Assembly: GCA_016630905.1 (NCBI GenBank)
Contig: WBMQ01000011.1
Location: forward strand, 434,001-498,000
Direction: 5' to 3'
Length of the DNA stretch: 64,000 bases
Source of the DNA: Capillidium heterosporum
Taxonomy: Eukaryota; Entomophthoromycota; Entomophthoromycetes; Entomophthorales; Capillidiaceae
The translations under genes were made by a program, and so were the position numbers. Below the pieces are notes generated by a model. The model searched no databases and was not told the DNA's origin. It saw only the letters and a program-made list of their open reading frames with translations. Below are positions 11,625-22,766 of the stretch, piece by piece. Positions within the stretch are counted from its first letter, which is position 1; every line of letters starts with the position of its first letter.

Positions 11625-12246
11625 TATACTATTCTCAATTAATAAATGTACTTGAAAAAAATAATTTACATCCAACTAAAGAGAAAGAAGAGACTTACTA
11701 TAGATGTAATAGATACTAAAAGGTGTCGTCGTAAAGTAGTTTAACCCCTGGTTGGAGAACAATACGCTCAGGACTGAATAAAAAGAAGGAACGGAAGCCT
11801 ATTACTCCGAGTTTTCTTTGGTTCGATATACCGAAAACCTGATTAAAACTTTGCTTCAAATTGAGGAGGCTAAAAAGTCGAAAGTTTGGTGATGTTTAGA
11901 ATGGAGGCATTATTCATTGTAAGTTTTGCAGGCAATGCAAATATTTGATAAAATGAAGGCTCATTAAAGAGAATTTGCATGTAACGCCTTTACCAACAAA
12001 AAACTATCAAACGGAAAGCTTACAGTATTCAGAGTACAATACGATAAGCTTCAGTAGGCTTTAACAATGTATAAAAGAAAGTATAGCAGATGTCCAATTA
12101 GTTTAAACATAACCTATAAGACTAAGACATGTAGACTTTATCACTTAAGAATTGGAACGCTATTATCAATAAGCTAATACGAGTGCATTTGAATGGTTTA
12201 TAAAAGATACTGAAGCAAATTCAACTACATTACTAGCCAACATTTA
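11625..12246. other. Intergenic, nothing recognised
   Basis: Promoter side of RPP2 and 3' flank of the CENP-O-like gene. AT-rich with no gene-like signal. Confidence 0.45.
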
Positions 12247-13169
12247 TTATTCGTTGTTCTCTTTCTGGGAGACAAAGGACTTCAGCCTATTCAGTATAAC
12301 ATCTACCAGTTCCTTAAGGAAGTCATTAGAAATCAAATCATCTCATAAAGATACTTGGAGCTCGTTGGAATTTTCAATAGTTTCGTTAAGTTTGGTATCC
12401 AAGTCGTACCTCTCATTGGATACCCAAGTCTATCAAAAATAGTTCAGGTGGTAATGTATGATCGACGACTTTAACGTGTACTTTCTCTTCAACAACATCA
12501 GTTTTGACAAATATGAAGTAAGGTTCATGGTATGCTCCTAAGTAGATTTAGTTTATCGATATAAAAAGATGTGTTAAACCTTTGTAAAAGGTATCGAACC
12601 GGTAACCTAACAGATGGGGACGGTCAAATGGAATGAAGACGGTGGTACCAGTCAACCGGTAAGCATTGAGTTCTAGCTCGACCTTATTCAAGCTTTCGCC
12701 GTATTGTTGTAACTGGAACGAATAAGTTTTAAATAATAAAGTCTATTAAAATAAAACCTCAAAATCACAAGAAGCTTTGTTTTCAATGGAAACTAATTTG
12801 TCTTTAAAGTTTTCGTTTATCTGGCCCTGCTCACTTCAAAATACAAAATGTGGTTAGCTTTATAAAGCACTCTTAAATGCCGTTACTCAAACAGAAGTAA
12901 ATTTTCCTCTTTGTAAATCTTGATAAGTTCGTTGTACTTTTCATCTACCAGTTCGACTAACCATATGTAAAGTGTATACTTTAAACTAATTTACTTTCAG
13001 CTTCCAATTTGTCAATGCTGTGGTTGAGACGGTTAACTTCTATTTGACTCTGTAACAACCTTTATTGAAAAATTAGCTAATATTTATTGCTGTTAGTTTA
13101 CATTGAGGATTCGAATTTGATACGATCCAAGTACCCACCTTTGAGTTGATCGATATCTTCCCTATCCAT
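12247..13169 (-). CDS. MCM21: CENP-O/Mcm21-like inner kinetochore protein (7 exons)
   Basis: Probable subunit of the inner kinetochore COMA/CCAN complex. Exons (minus): 13102-13169, 12995-13059, 12887-12956, 12758-12833, 12580-12712, 12355-12537, 12247-12312, giving about 230 residues. The N-terminal half is a coiled coil (SQIEVNRLNHSIDKLEAE). The C-terminal half has the CENP-O pattern: YRLTGTTVF, then LGYRFDTFYKGAYHEPYFIF, then HTLPPEL and an amphipathic helix. The last intron (42 nt) has a TCTAATGAC branch-like site. All junction phases match except inside exon 6, where a surplus G in the GGG run (CCC on plus, 12423-12425) must be dropped; otherwise a stop follows at once. Identification rests on motif memory; prefoldin-like coiled-coil proteins were considered but do not explain the C-terminal half. 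Confidence 0.68.
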
Positions 13170-13658
13170 TGTTGTGCTTGCTATAATTGAGTTGAGTTGA
13201 GTTGGATAAGCTTGAAGGTTTGTTTCAAAAGATAATTTTCAAAATTTTATGACGTAAAACTACAATTCTTTTGATCCCAAAAGATAAAGTTTTTTGAGTT
13301 AAAGATATTCAACTAGATATTTAGTAATAGATAATAAAAATTAGCTTAAAATCAACACCTTTGATTTCTTATATTATAAGTATACGTAAAATTAGCATAG
13401 GTGGTTGATTTGGATTTAAATTACATTCTAGACCTTATAGTACAATATAATCTATTTGACTAGTGCCAATGGATTCTCAAGCCAAATAATAGGTTCATCT
13501 ATGAAAGCCTTTACATCCATTTGCTTGATACTATATTTTCTGATACCAGTAGATAGTAATATTCAAAATATATTGGACACCAATTACAAAATTGAGAACG
13601 CTATGTAAAAGCAAGTAATCCGACAAATATACGCTAAAATAATGTTCTTTTATTATAG
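13170..13658. other. Intergenic, nothing recognised
   Basis: AT-rich spacer holding the promoter of the CENP-O-like gene and the 3' flank of the reductase gene. No feature supported. Confidence 0.45.
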
Positions 13659-14672
13659 TCATTGTACAAGCCCTCTGTTCTTCTTATCCATAAGGGTAAG
13701 TAAAGCTAGTAGTGTCTTAGTTATGGGTGCCTTGAAGTTAATTTCGTTCGCTTTTTCGACCAGCTTACCTAAGGTTGCCTCCAACTCCAATACTCGTTTT
13801 CTTTCGAAATCTATAAGTAAGCTGGGTCGATAAGCAAGTCCAATCGTTCGATTTAAATACTGCTCCACGTTCTTACAAGGGGCCCAGGATGGGTACGGGT
13901 ATCCCAGGTAGGCCTCACCTAGGTCCCAGATCTCTTGCATGGAGTCTCGAACCAGATCCTCGCATATTTTCTCCTCATGGATAGCCTTGCAGTGATTTTG
14001 ACCAGACAGGATGCAGATAGGTGAGAAAGACCCATTCCAAACTAACTTTTGGAAGCGTACACATACAATGTCAGGGACTAAGTCGTGGGGAACATCACCT
14101 GCCTCCAAAACCTTTGAAAAGAGATCCAACTTCTCGTGCTTAGGTAGTTGGCTGGGAGGTACGTTGCTGTCTTGCTTCGGGTACAAGCCAATGGCGAGAT
14201 GGATGACTCCAACGTGATCGATGGAGAAATCCTCTTGTTGGGTAACAGCGATGTTAGCAACGCAGCTGATCAAAAGGTTGTTGGGATACTTTTGGTGAAC
14301 GCCAACTTCAACATCCAATCCATTCTGGACTAAGACGATCACCGAATGCTCTTTAACTAGTGGCTCGATTAAAGTTTCGGTAGGTAAGATGCTAGGTAAA
14401 GCCTTAGTTAGCACTATGATGTAGTCGAATTTGATACTAGAATTGGATGCAGATTCTACTGAATCGAAAACAGAGGTTGGTTTGAAGTTGCTGTTGCCGT
14501 ACTTGTAAGATCGGATAGTAATTCCATCGTTCAATACTGAAGTGTAGTTGGAACGGCATACCATGTGTACTTTGACATTGGATAGGTAGGCCATACGTGA
14601 ACCATATAGACTACCCATGGCACCGGTGCCTACAATTAGTATGTTTACTTCGTTAACATTCGTGTTGAGCAT
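13659..14672 (-). CDS. Ketopantoate reductase-like (ApbA/PanE family) oxidoreductase
   Basis: Intronless 337-residue NADPH-dependent reductase of the 2-dehydropantoate 2-reductase family, which makes pantoate for coenzyme A in its best-known members. The N-terminal Rossmann motif GTGAMG lies at residues 15-20 after a hydrophobic beta strand. The family lysine lies at K90 (YIIVLTKAL), and VQNGLDVE follows at about 115-122 in the position of the usual QNG motif. The C-terminal helical domain (about 190-335) has the usual length and ends with ELEATLGKLVEKANE and the PxT segment AP-ITKTLLALL. Fungal genomes carry several members of this family, some with unknown substrates, so the pantoate role is probable rather than certain. 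It is divergent from the protease gene at 15030 with a 357-bp shared promoter region. Confidence 0.85.
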   Translation of the reverse strand: MLNTNVNEVNILIVGTGAMGSLYGSRMAYLSNVKVHMVCRSNYTSVLNDGITIRSYKYGNSNFKPTSVFDSVESASNSSIKFDYIIVLTKALPSILPTETLIEPLVKEHSVIVLVQNGLDVEVGVHQKYPNNLLISCVANIAVTQQEDFSIDHVGVIHLAIGLYPKQDSNVPPSQLPKHEKLDLFSKVLEAGDVPHDLVPDIVCVRFQKLVWNGSFSPICILSGQNHCKAIHEEKICEDLVRDSMQEIWDLGEAYLGYPYPSWAPCKNVEQYLNRTIGLAYRPSLLIDFERKRVLELEATLGKLVEKANEINFKAPITKTLLALLTLMDKKNRGLVQ

Positions 14673-15029
14673 GTTGTAAATGTGAATTTGAGCAAAGTGG
14701 GAGTGGATCTTTCTTTTGTAATGATAAGCTGAAATAAAGATCCAAGCAAGCTGTCAGAGTTGTGCTATTTATATATCCAAAGCCTTCCGCATGACCGATT
14801 TAGAATGAATCATGAACCATCACTCCAAAGCTTGACTGAATTTTCAGGTAAACCAATGGCTGAGCAGATTTGTTTAGAGTTCAGTATCCCGTAAACCTCA
14901 AACTTCAAACTATATGTGTGCAAACTTGCTCAGATACATCAGCACTAAGATTACAACTGCCCAACACCTTTTCTTCATTAGAACCCAGACAAAGAACTCA
15001 AAAGCGTCCGGTTAATCAGCTCCACTTCA
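14673..15029. promoter_or_regulatory. Shared divergent promoter region
   Basis: The 357 bp between the head-to-head reductase (minus) and C48 protease (plus) genes must hold both promoters. A TATATA-type sequence lies near 14770. No other motif assigned. Confidence 0.4.
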
Positions 15030-15722
15030 ATGAAACTCAAAAGTCTATTCAAAAGCGACAGCAGTTCAAGCCAAGCCGACCCTATTGTAGTCTCATTCCA
15101 CGATTCCGTGTTACGAACTAGCGACATATCTACGCTACAAGAAGGGCAGTGGCTCAATGACGCCGTTATCGGATACTTTTTTACACACCTCGAACACTAT
15201 TTGGCCAACTTGGACCAATTTAGAATTCTATTTCTACAGCCATCTATGGTCCACCTACTTCGCTTTAGTTCCAACCCTTCGAGTCTAGTGGGAGTTCTAC
15301 CTAACCGGATATACGACGCCAACTATATATTCATCCCAGTCAACGACCACACTTCTGACAGTGTAGGCGGTAACCACTGGTCCTTACTCGTCTATTCTAA
15401 ACCCAATAATGGTTCGTTCTTCTACTACGATTCTTTAAACAATTTAAATTTCCAGCATGCTAGACATACCTCTCTCAAGTTCATTGAGTTTTTGAAGCTG
15501 CCTGTAGGTACGATAAGAGCTATGCCTACCCCTTACCAATCGAATAGTAACGACTGTGGCGTTTACGTAACAGCGTTAACCGAATCGTTAGCAGTGCTTA
15601 TAACGACGTCGGCCACCATGACTAGCTTAAACAATAGTAGGCAACTGATGCCAACGTTGCCCGATTACCTTTGGAATATACAAGCCGTCGAGTTTGTATC
15701 CGCCAAGTGTACAGCGCACTAG
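15030..15722 (+). CDS. C48 family cysteine protease, NEDD8-specific (SENP8/Den1-like)
   Basis: Small ubiquitin-like-protein protease, 230 residues, intronless, consisting almost only of the catalytic domain. It shows the C48 triad: H116 in GNHWSLLVY, D134 in YYDS and C176 in NDCGVYV, plus the oxyanion Gln at 170 (PYQSNSNDCG). The early motif QWLNDAVIGYF at 40-50 also belongs to the family. Size and the lack of an N-terminal extension fit SENP8/DEN1 (NEDD8 processing and deneddylation) better than SUMO proteases of the Ulp1/Ulp2 type, which are much longer. The start at 15030 puts the first conserved strand about 20 residues in; an overlapping frame at 14870-15121 is not coding. Confidence 0.85.
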   Translation: MKLKSLFKSDSSSSQADPIVVSFHDSVLRTSDISTLQEGQWLNDAVIGYFFTHLEHYLANLDQFRILFLQPSMVHLLRFSSNPSSLVGVLPNRIYDANYIFIPVNDHTSDSVGGNHWSLLVYSKPNNGSFFYYDSLNNLNFQHARHTSLKFIEFLKLPVGTIRAMPTPYQSNSNDCGVYVTALTESLAVLITTSATMTSLNNSRQLMPTLPDYLWNIQAVEFVSAKCTAH

Positions 15723-16026
15723 GATCTTGGGTTCCATAAATAGACTGCATAGGCAGTAATTTATATACAGCATCTATATTGTTATATAGCGTTAATCATT
15801 ATGTCAAACCAAAGCACAAATATAAAACCATTTAATAAACAAAATACAATTCCAACTTTCAACTATTAATTAAACTTCACTTTATTTTTAGTAAATATTA
15901 GTTGATAGTTGTTGGAACGCAGGATCAAAAGTAGGTTAGATAGGAATTAGTTTGACAAAAACAGGCAAGTACAGGAAAATAGTTTTTTGAAGTGTCCATA
16001 AGTAACTTCATATTAAAAAACACATA
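15723..16026. other. Convergent intergenic region
   Basis: Tail-to-tail spacer between the protease (plus) and the coiled-coil gene (minus). AT-rich; carries both 3' ends. Confidence 0.45.
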
Positions 16027-18014
16027 TTAGAAGCAGAGGAACCTAGGTCGGTTCTCAAGCTCCTCGAACCTAGTTGTCAGATCCTCAAGTTGGGAGTTAA
16101 GCTGCAAGTTGTTGCGGGTCAATTCTTGGACCTGGCGTTGATAAGAAGCCGCCTCCAACTTACTACGTTCGATCTGGTCCATCAAGGAATCCATAGCTTG
16201 CCGGTGGGTCTCACGTTGGCGGGCGTCGTTGAGCTCGTAGTTCTCAGCTTGGACTCGAAGTTGGGTGATGGAGGCGTGTAGATTGGTTTGCTGCTGGTAG
16301 GATACTTCCAAAGCTACCTCCAGGCTTTTGATGGTGGCTTCTAAGCTGCGAGTCTCCATGGCATGGGCCGCTTCCGAGGCAGAGGGCGATTCCACTTCGA
16401 TGGATGAGCTGACGCGGCTGCGTTGGCGGATGGATGAAAGATTGCGACGTCGCTCGTTATTAGACGAGCCGATCGACGACTGTGGCGTGTGGTGAGGATT
16501 GCGGCGTCTTTGGCTTAACATCGATACAGGAGTACCGACACGGCTGCTAGTTCCGTTGGACGAAAGGGAGGTTTGTTTGCGGTGGCCAAATTTGCGACTG
16601 GAGGGTGAGTCGTGGGCTAGCGAAGATATGGACATGGATCGGACGATTTGGTTAATGGAGGGAGATCGAGATAGGCCGGTTGGGGATCCTAGGATGGAGA
16701 GTCGAACTTGCGACAAAGGTTCCTGAAGTAGTCCAGTAGTATAGATTGGAACGGGTGATTGCTCCCCAGTTTCCGAAACTACTACAGGTGATTGAAGGGT
16801 TTGGGTAAGCGAGTTTTTCGATATCTCAGAGATACTGTCACTCGCTTTGCTGGATGGAAATAGCTCGGATATGAAGCCACGAACTGCCGATTCATCTAGG
16901 CCTCCGCGTAGCATACCTGTTAGTCTTGGGTAGGAGTCCAAAAATGAGCTTATGTGTCGGTCGTTGATCATCAAGATACTATCTCGGGCTATCGGGGATA
17001 TTGGGGCCAACGTCGAACCAGTGTTGCTCCGAGATTGGAGTAGGTGCTTCGTTATCAAAGTGTCGTTCTGGTTTCTTAGCTGAAGCTCAAGTTCTTGGAC
17101 TTTTGAATCCTGTAGCTCGAGTTGAATCCGCTGCTGGGATATAATTGTTTCGCACTCTTCCACTTTGGCTTTGAGAGCTAGTACAGCAACTGGTACGTCC
17201 TCTTCGACGTTACTAAGGTTGTGCTTGTGCTTGGAGTTCATGACTTTAAGCTGGTTGGAGGTGTTTGAAAGCTCATGCTCATATCGGTCAACCTTCTTCA
17301 AAAGGCGGGCATTCTCCTTCATGACCTGCTTCAACAACGCAGCATCCTTCAAACTTTTAGACATGCGGTTTCCACTCCGTGAGCCGGTTCCTGACTTAAT
17401 TGAGTACGCTCTTGAAACTAAACTGGGGCTGAGTGGTAGTGAAGCTAAGCTTTGGTCGTCGGTGTCCATTCCAACAAGACTCTTCTCCAAGTCCTCTAAT
17501 TCCTGACTTAGTCCGGCTATAGCTTCAGGTGTTGGGTTTTCGGCTAGCATTATGCTTTCATCAATGATGCTAGAGTTCCTTTCGTGGGCACTGTTTCGAT
17601 TTATATTGCGGCTGGTGTTCGTGTAGTCGGAACCTACGATACTATTGATAAAAGAATAGGTGAGTAAAAGATAATAAAAGTATATTATGCCCCATAATTA
17701 ATCTCTCTCAAAACAACAGTAGTTGAATATGGGAAAATTAATAAAAGGAGAGATTTAGACCTAGTCTAGCCATTTATGACTAAATATTACCTTGTTGCTT
17801 TATTTCTTTTGCCTCCATTTACATTATCAGTCAGCGAACTAAGTTCTTCAACACCTAATTCAAGTAATTTAGATTGAGGTCGTGGGGAAGGTGGGCAAGA
17901 GCTAGAGAGTGATTCTTTACTCAGCCCAGCCATCGTATCCATTTTGGTGGCTCTCGAGTCGTGCTCCTTGCTGGTCAGAGGAGCTACGACGTTACCTTTA
18001 TTTAAAGATAACAT
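16027..18014 (-). CDS. Long coiled-coil protein, function unknown (2 exons)
   Basis: Exons 17791-18014 and 16027-17641 (minus), joined by a 149-nt intron in phase 2, give about 613 residues. I do not recognise the family. Residues 1-75 are polar with an SP-rich patch (SSSCPPSPRPQS). A first coiled coil follows an S-rich basic segment (GSRSGNRMSKSLKDAALLKQ), continuing as ENARLLKKVDRYEHEL. The middle (about 320-470) is disordered and S/R-rich with several RRR and RKxS sites. The C-terminal 110 residues form a second coiled coil ending FEELENRPRFLCF. The architecture resembles spindle-pole or microtubule-organising proteins, but no diagnostic motif is visible, so this is inference only. The start at 18014 is the first ATG of the open upstream exon. 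Confidence 0.65.
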
Positions 18015-20015
18015 GGTATACTATCGTTACTCTAGAGTATTTGTTGAGTAGTAAGTAGATAGGCGGTACAATCGAATATGCTGAAGTTTGAAAATCCAAG
18101 CTAACAGTGGTGAGTAGCTCAAAAAACAAAATTTGGTAAGGTTGTGGGCAAAATACTTGAGATTCTGGAGAATTTTGCCATGGCTCAACCCCTAAACTCT
18201 TAAGCTTTTCGGGGTAAGCTATTGGGTGGCGCAGTGATGAATTAAGTTATTTTATTTCAAATGGCAGCCTTTCGACAAAATTAAGTTATCTACAATTGGG
18301 GTTGTGTTGCCACAAGCGCTGCACCATTACTAACATTTTACTGGTAGATGAACCATATATTTAGCCTTCAAATGGAAGCTTCAATGTAGATCTCCTATGT
18401 ACCATCATAGCCAAGGCTAGCTATAAAGTAGTGCACATCGGACACAGGTCTTTTAGCATCGAATGACCCCTATCATTTAGAAAAGTAATTAAATTTCCCG
18501 GTATCTACTAAATTTCGTGGAAATGGTCCTATTAGCTATCGGGTAAAATATTCTAGATTGATTGTAATAGTAACAAGATGTTCCCAAAACCCATAGTCCG
18601 AAAGATAAGAAGCTCTAAATTGGATCATACATTGGCTACAATTTAGTAAAAAATTGCCATAATTATTTCCAAATAGTGGTTCGAAACGTTTTTACTCATT
18701 AGTTTTCTAGCTAATTACTTGGCAGTATTTCAGTAATGTGCTAGCCCGAATATGTTGGTAAAGAGTTGATCTTATTAGCATCGAGTATATTGAAGCTCGA
18801 AGTTGGACTCTAGATCATATATTATATTCCATACTAGCCAGACTAATTATACCTGACGATAGAGGGTGGTTGTGGTTGTGTCGTGATGATTTGGATTCTA
18901 GCAATCGTGATGGATTGCTCCAAATGGATGTGGGGATACCTAGTTTCAATTGCGTAAAAAGTAGAATGCAGAGTGTATATAACATTTGTATAAATAGGCA
19001 AGTAGGGTTGGTATGGATCGAGGTATATTAGTTGTCAAAAGGACTGGCTTGCTTATGGCATACATAGATTATTGAAACAGCTTGTCAGTCGTTAAATTAG
19101 ATGTCTTATAAAGGGTTTTCCAATTAAATATAATTTAGAGAGGGTATATTAATTATATAAACTGGCTGCTCTATAAGTTAGCCAATATCTTATTAAGCTT
19201 ATTATATTGTAAAGTGATCAGCTCAAAACTTACAAAGAAAGAACAACTACTCTGTACGAGTTTATATAGTGCATAATACTTTTACACATGTAGAAATGAA
19301 AATAACTTTGTACTTGATATAGTATAGAGGCAATCAAACCTTATAATCAAAATAATGTATTAAAAGAAATATAAAATAAACAAATTCGAGTGAACTAAGT
19401 ACTGTACAAGTACAAATATAAAGCTGAGAGTTTTGTGCAAAATTTTCTATATTATAGTAGTTACTTTTCATTAGTATTCGTTCGAACTTTTCCTGATATT
19501 TCATTCTACTTTGTAATTTATTTGTTCCAATTTAAATATCAGTTTAATGTATATTTAAATAAATAAAATGTAAAATGTTCTCGAACAAGTTTTCAACTTA
19601 CTTTTGGGAAGGTTTCTAATCAGCTTACACGTCTATCGTTTACAGGGAGACCAAACTATTAGTCGTCTTTATTTAAGATGACTACCAAATCATACTATAC
19701 CAATTCCCTTTTCAGTTGTATTTATAACAAATATAGGCCACTATTAATAGACAAACCGCTATTTAATTCAAAGTAACATGACAAGATCAACTAACCAACT
19801 GTACATTCAATTGAAAGCTGACAATTTTCCATACGGTTCAAGTTTGGAGTCAACTAAATTTTTGTTGAATGAAATTCCATTCTTACGTATTGGCAATTCA
19901 GTCAGCTTTTGAAATTAGACCAAGGTTAAGGTTACAGCGTTGACGATAATACAGCATCAAAGCTTTAGTTGAAACAAGTTCGAACTCTAGGTTACAGTAT
20001 AGATAAGCAGTCAAC
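18015..20015. other. 2-kb intergenic region, nothing recognised
   Basis: Long AT-rich stretch between the divergent coiled-coil and dynein genes. All frames are broken by frequent stops; no repeats, tRNA-like cloverleaf or gene relic found by eye. Confidence 0.45.
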
Positions 20016-22187
20016 ATGAACCAAAAAGAGAATGGTATCGAAGATGAGGAACAGCAAGTGGACATTTGGTCGTCTATTTTAGATTCGGTTGCTTCTTCCA
20101 AAGCTACCCCAACCAAATCGGTATTTATCCTAGGTAACTATTTCAATATTTTGCTATTTTTACGTTGCATAAATAATATTAACGTTGCCAAGGGGAACCC
20201 AACTGCGGTAAATCGACCTTTGTAAATTTCGTTCAACATTCCAACCGTATAAGGGATAAATCCACGTTGGCTACGGAAGGAAGCTTGGAGGATGCACCGG
20301 CTAGTCAAACTGAAGAAGACTTCTTTAAGGTTATGGATCGTATTGCACCGACTTCTAAACTTGCCTTGACACATTGTGTTGTCGATTTGAAAGATGAAGA
20401 GAGTGAAGGTATATGCTCTCTATATATATTTAAATACTCATTTTAACTATTTAACCTTTTAACTAGACACTATGGCTCGCCTAAATTTTTACAAGTTATC
20501 TGAGAGCGACCCAAGGTTTCAAAAAGTATTGGAGATGGGATTGAGCTACCGTACCTATCCCCATGCAGCAGTCCTTATATTTTTAGATTGGGCTAGGCCA
20601 TGGTGCTTCTTAGACCAACTGTTAAAATGGTTGAGAATGCTGGAGCTTGCAAAGGTCAATATTTTGGATCATGGTGGGGATCCAAGAACGATTAATGATC
20701 CAGAGAGATGGACGCAGGGTAAAGCTATGATGGCGGAGCTCCAGGAACGATGTAAGTATCCTTATTTTTATATATTGCTTTGATAGATATAGAATTTTGT
20801 CAATTTTGATTGTATAGTATTTCAAAACTATGATCCCGTAATAACGTTTTATTTAGTGGTGAATTTTGTCCATGACTTTAAAGAGTTTAAAGAGGGATCC
20901 TTACCGCTGATCAATAACGACGGCCTTAAGGCAGCTGATGCGAGCACACTTACCCCTGGTTGTTTAACTCGTAATCTAGGTATTCCGCTTATTGTAGTCT
21001 GCTCCAAGGTACATAGTTTACATTTTATTCTTTTGAATAGTTTTTTATTTCCTTAACTTACTGTTCATCTTTTTTAAATAGTCAGATAAGATAAAGCATA
21101 TTGAGCGTGACGGAGACTATAAAGAGGAACATTTCGATTTTATACAGCAGTGTTTAAGAGCTGTTTGTTTGCAATGTAAGATTATAGTTTAGGATACTGA
21201 TACTTAGTTACTGTACGTTAGATGGTGCTACGCTTATTTATACCTCCATACACCGACCCAAATCCTTCTCATTACTTCGAAACTACCTTTTACACCGTCT
21301 CTTCGGGGTAACAAACTCCAACTCCGCCAATCATGCATCCCCTCCTGCTAGCAATTCCAAAGAAGTGGCCTCTGGAGCCAATACTCACGATGAAAATTTG
21401 AGCCTCCCTATCACCTCGGTTCTACCATCATATTTGAACTTATACAAGGTAAAAGGAAAGGTTATGGAACGTGAGCAGGTTTTCGTACCTGCCGGATGGG
21501 ATTCTTTCAATAAGGTTCGACTCCTTGGGCACCGATTCAACTGTGACGCAGCTCAACGAGGTATGGAAGTAGATTTAGTAAAGGAAGTTGATTCGCATTT
21601 GGCTGCCCCTCACCGCTCAAAGTTTAGTGAGATCAGCTTCGAAAAAGACGAGATGGATGAAGAAGGCGAGGAAATTCAGTCTCTAAACGCCTTGTACAAC
21701 ACGATGGTCCCATTACCTTTCAAAGCTTCCAGGGTAAATTCAAAATCGTGCTTTTCTGACCTATTATTAGCAAGCCAACAAAGGTTCCAATGCTATCGAA
21801 GCCCAACCTGAGCAACAATTCTTGTCTGCACATCACGTCATGTTCCAAAACATTCAGTTAGACCCGACTCAAGCTGGGAACTTCTTCCACAACCAACTTT
21901 CGTTCGTTGGTACGGTCGGCCATATGCCATGCCTCACCTTCAGCTCCTTATCGACCCAATCGCATGGTAAGTTTAACATCTTATACATTTTACTTAATTT
22001 ATTTTTATAAACCCATACTACCTTTAGGATTCCGTTGATATAAAGGTAAAGTAAAATAATGGTAAATACTAACCTCTTGTAGGGTGATAAAGAAGCTGTT
22101 CAAGATGGTTCCCAAAATCAGAACAACTCTTCCAACTCATTCTTCAAAATGTTGGCCATGAAGGAAAATCATAACACTGCTAGTTGA
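20016..22187 (+). CDS. Dynein light intermediate chain
   Basis: Accessory subunit of cytoplasmic dynein that links heavy chain to cargo adaptors. Exons: 20016-20133, 20193-20408, 20467-20751, 20857-21008, 21082-21175, 21222-21733, 21771-21966, probable micro-exon 22028-22045, 22083-22187. The Ras-like domain has the P-loop GEPNCGKST at residues 40-48, split by intron 1, and the DLIC segments VNFVHDFKEF and GIPLIVVCSKSDK. The C-terminal tail (last exon) is polar and contains NSFFKMLAMKE, resembling the adaptor-binding helix of DLICs (FFxxLL). Phases agree up to exon 7. The step into the last two exons needs one base less at GG 21966-21967; taken literally, the protein would stop just after exon 7. 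I treat the last exon as real because of the tail helix. Confidence 0.85.
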
Positions 22188-22766
22188 TTTCAAATACATT
22201 TATCAGTTTCCTAATTCAAGCCGACGTTCCTTTGATGGATTGGTAGATCGAATTTAGTAAATTACCAACTGTAAACCAAAGTAATAAAATTGCACGTTCC
22301 TAGTTTGCTATATATATGTAGCTGTTTTGTTGCAAATAAGTTTAGGGGTTTTTAGATGAGAATTTAGTGCCATCTCGTTCAGTGTTTGCTCCATCCTGAT
22401 TTGAATTGATAACTTATCTCGGACAAAATAAACTTAGAATTGCAAAGTAAATGCAGATGGAGGTATTACAGAGATGATATTGTAAAAGGTCATTGGCTTA
22501 AAAGTTGAAAATATCGAATCCCGTTTACATACCAATATATTTGATTCATAGCTGCTATAAAGAATAAATATTTTGAAATTATTCTAAAATTACCTAATAA
22601 ACTTGAAATAATCAAATATCATTTACCTCTTATACTAAAGTACTTTGAATATTTCAAAACAAACTAGCATTTCGCTATATCCTTACTAACCCATATATAT
22701 ATATTTACTTAAACTTATCAACTAACAAGTGTTTATTTAGTTGCTTCAATCTCTTTAGGAATATGC
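22188..22766. other. Convergent intergenic region
   Basis: AT-rich spacer between the 3' ends of the dynein gene and CTR9. No gene-like signal. Confidence 0.45.
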
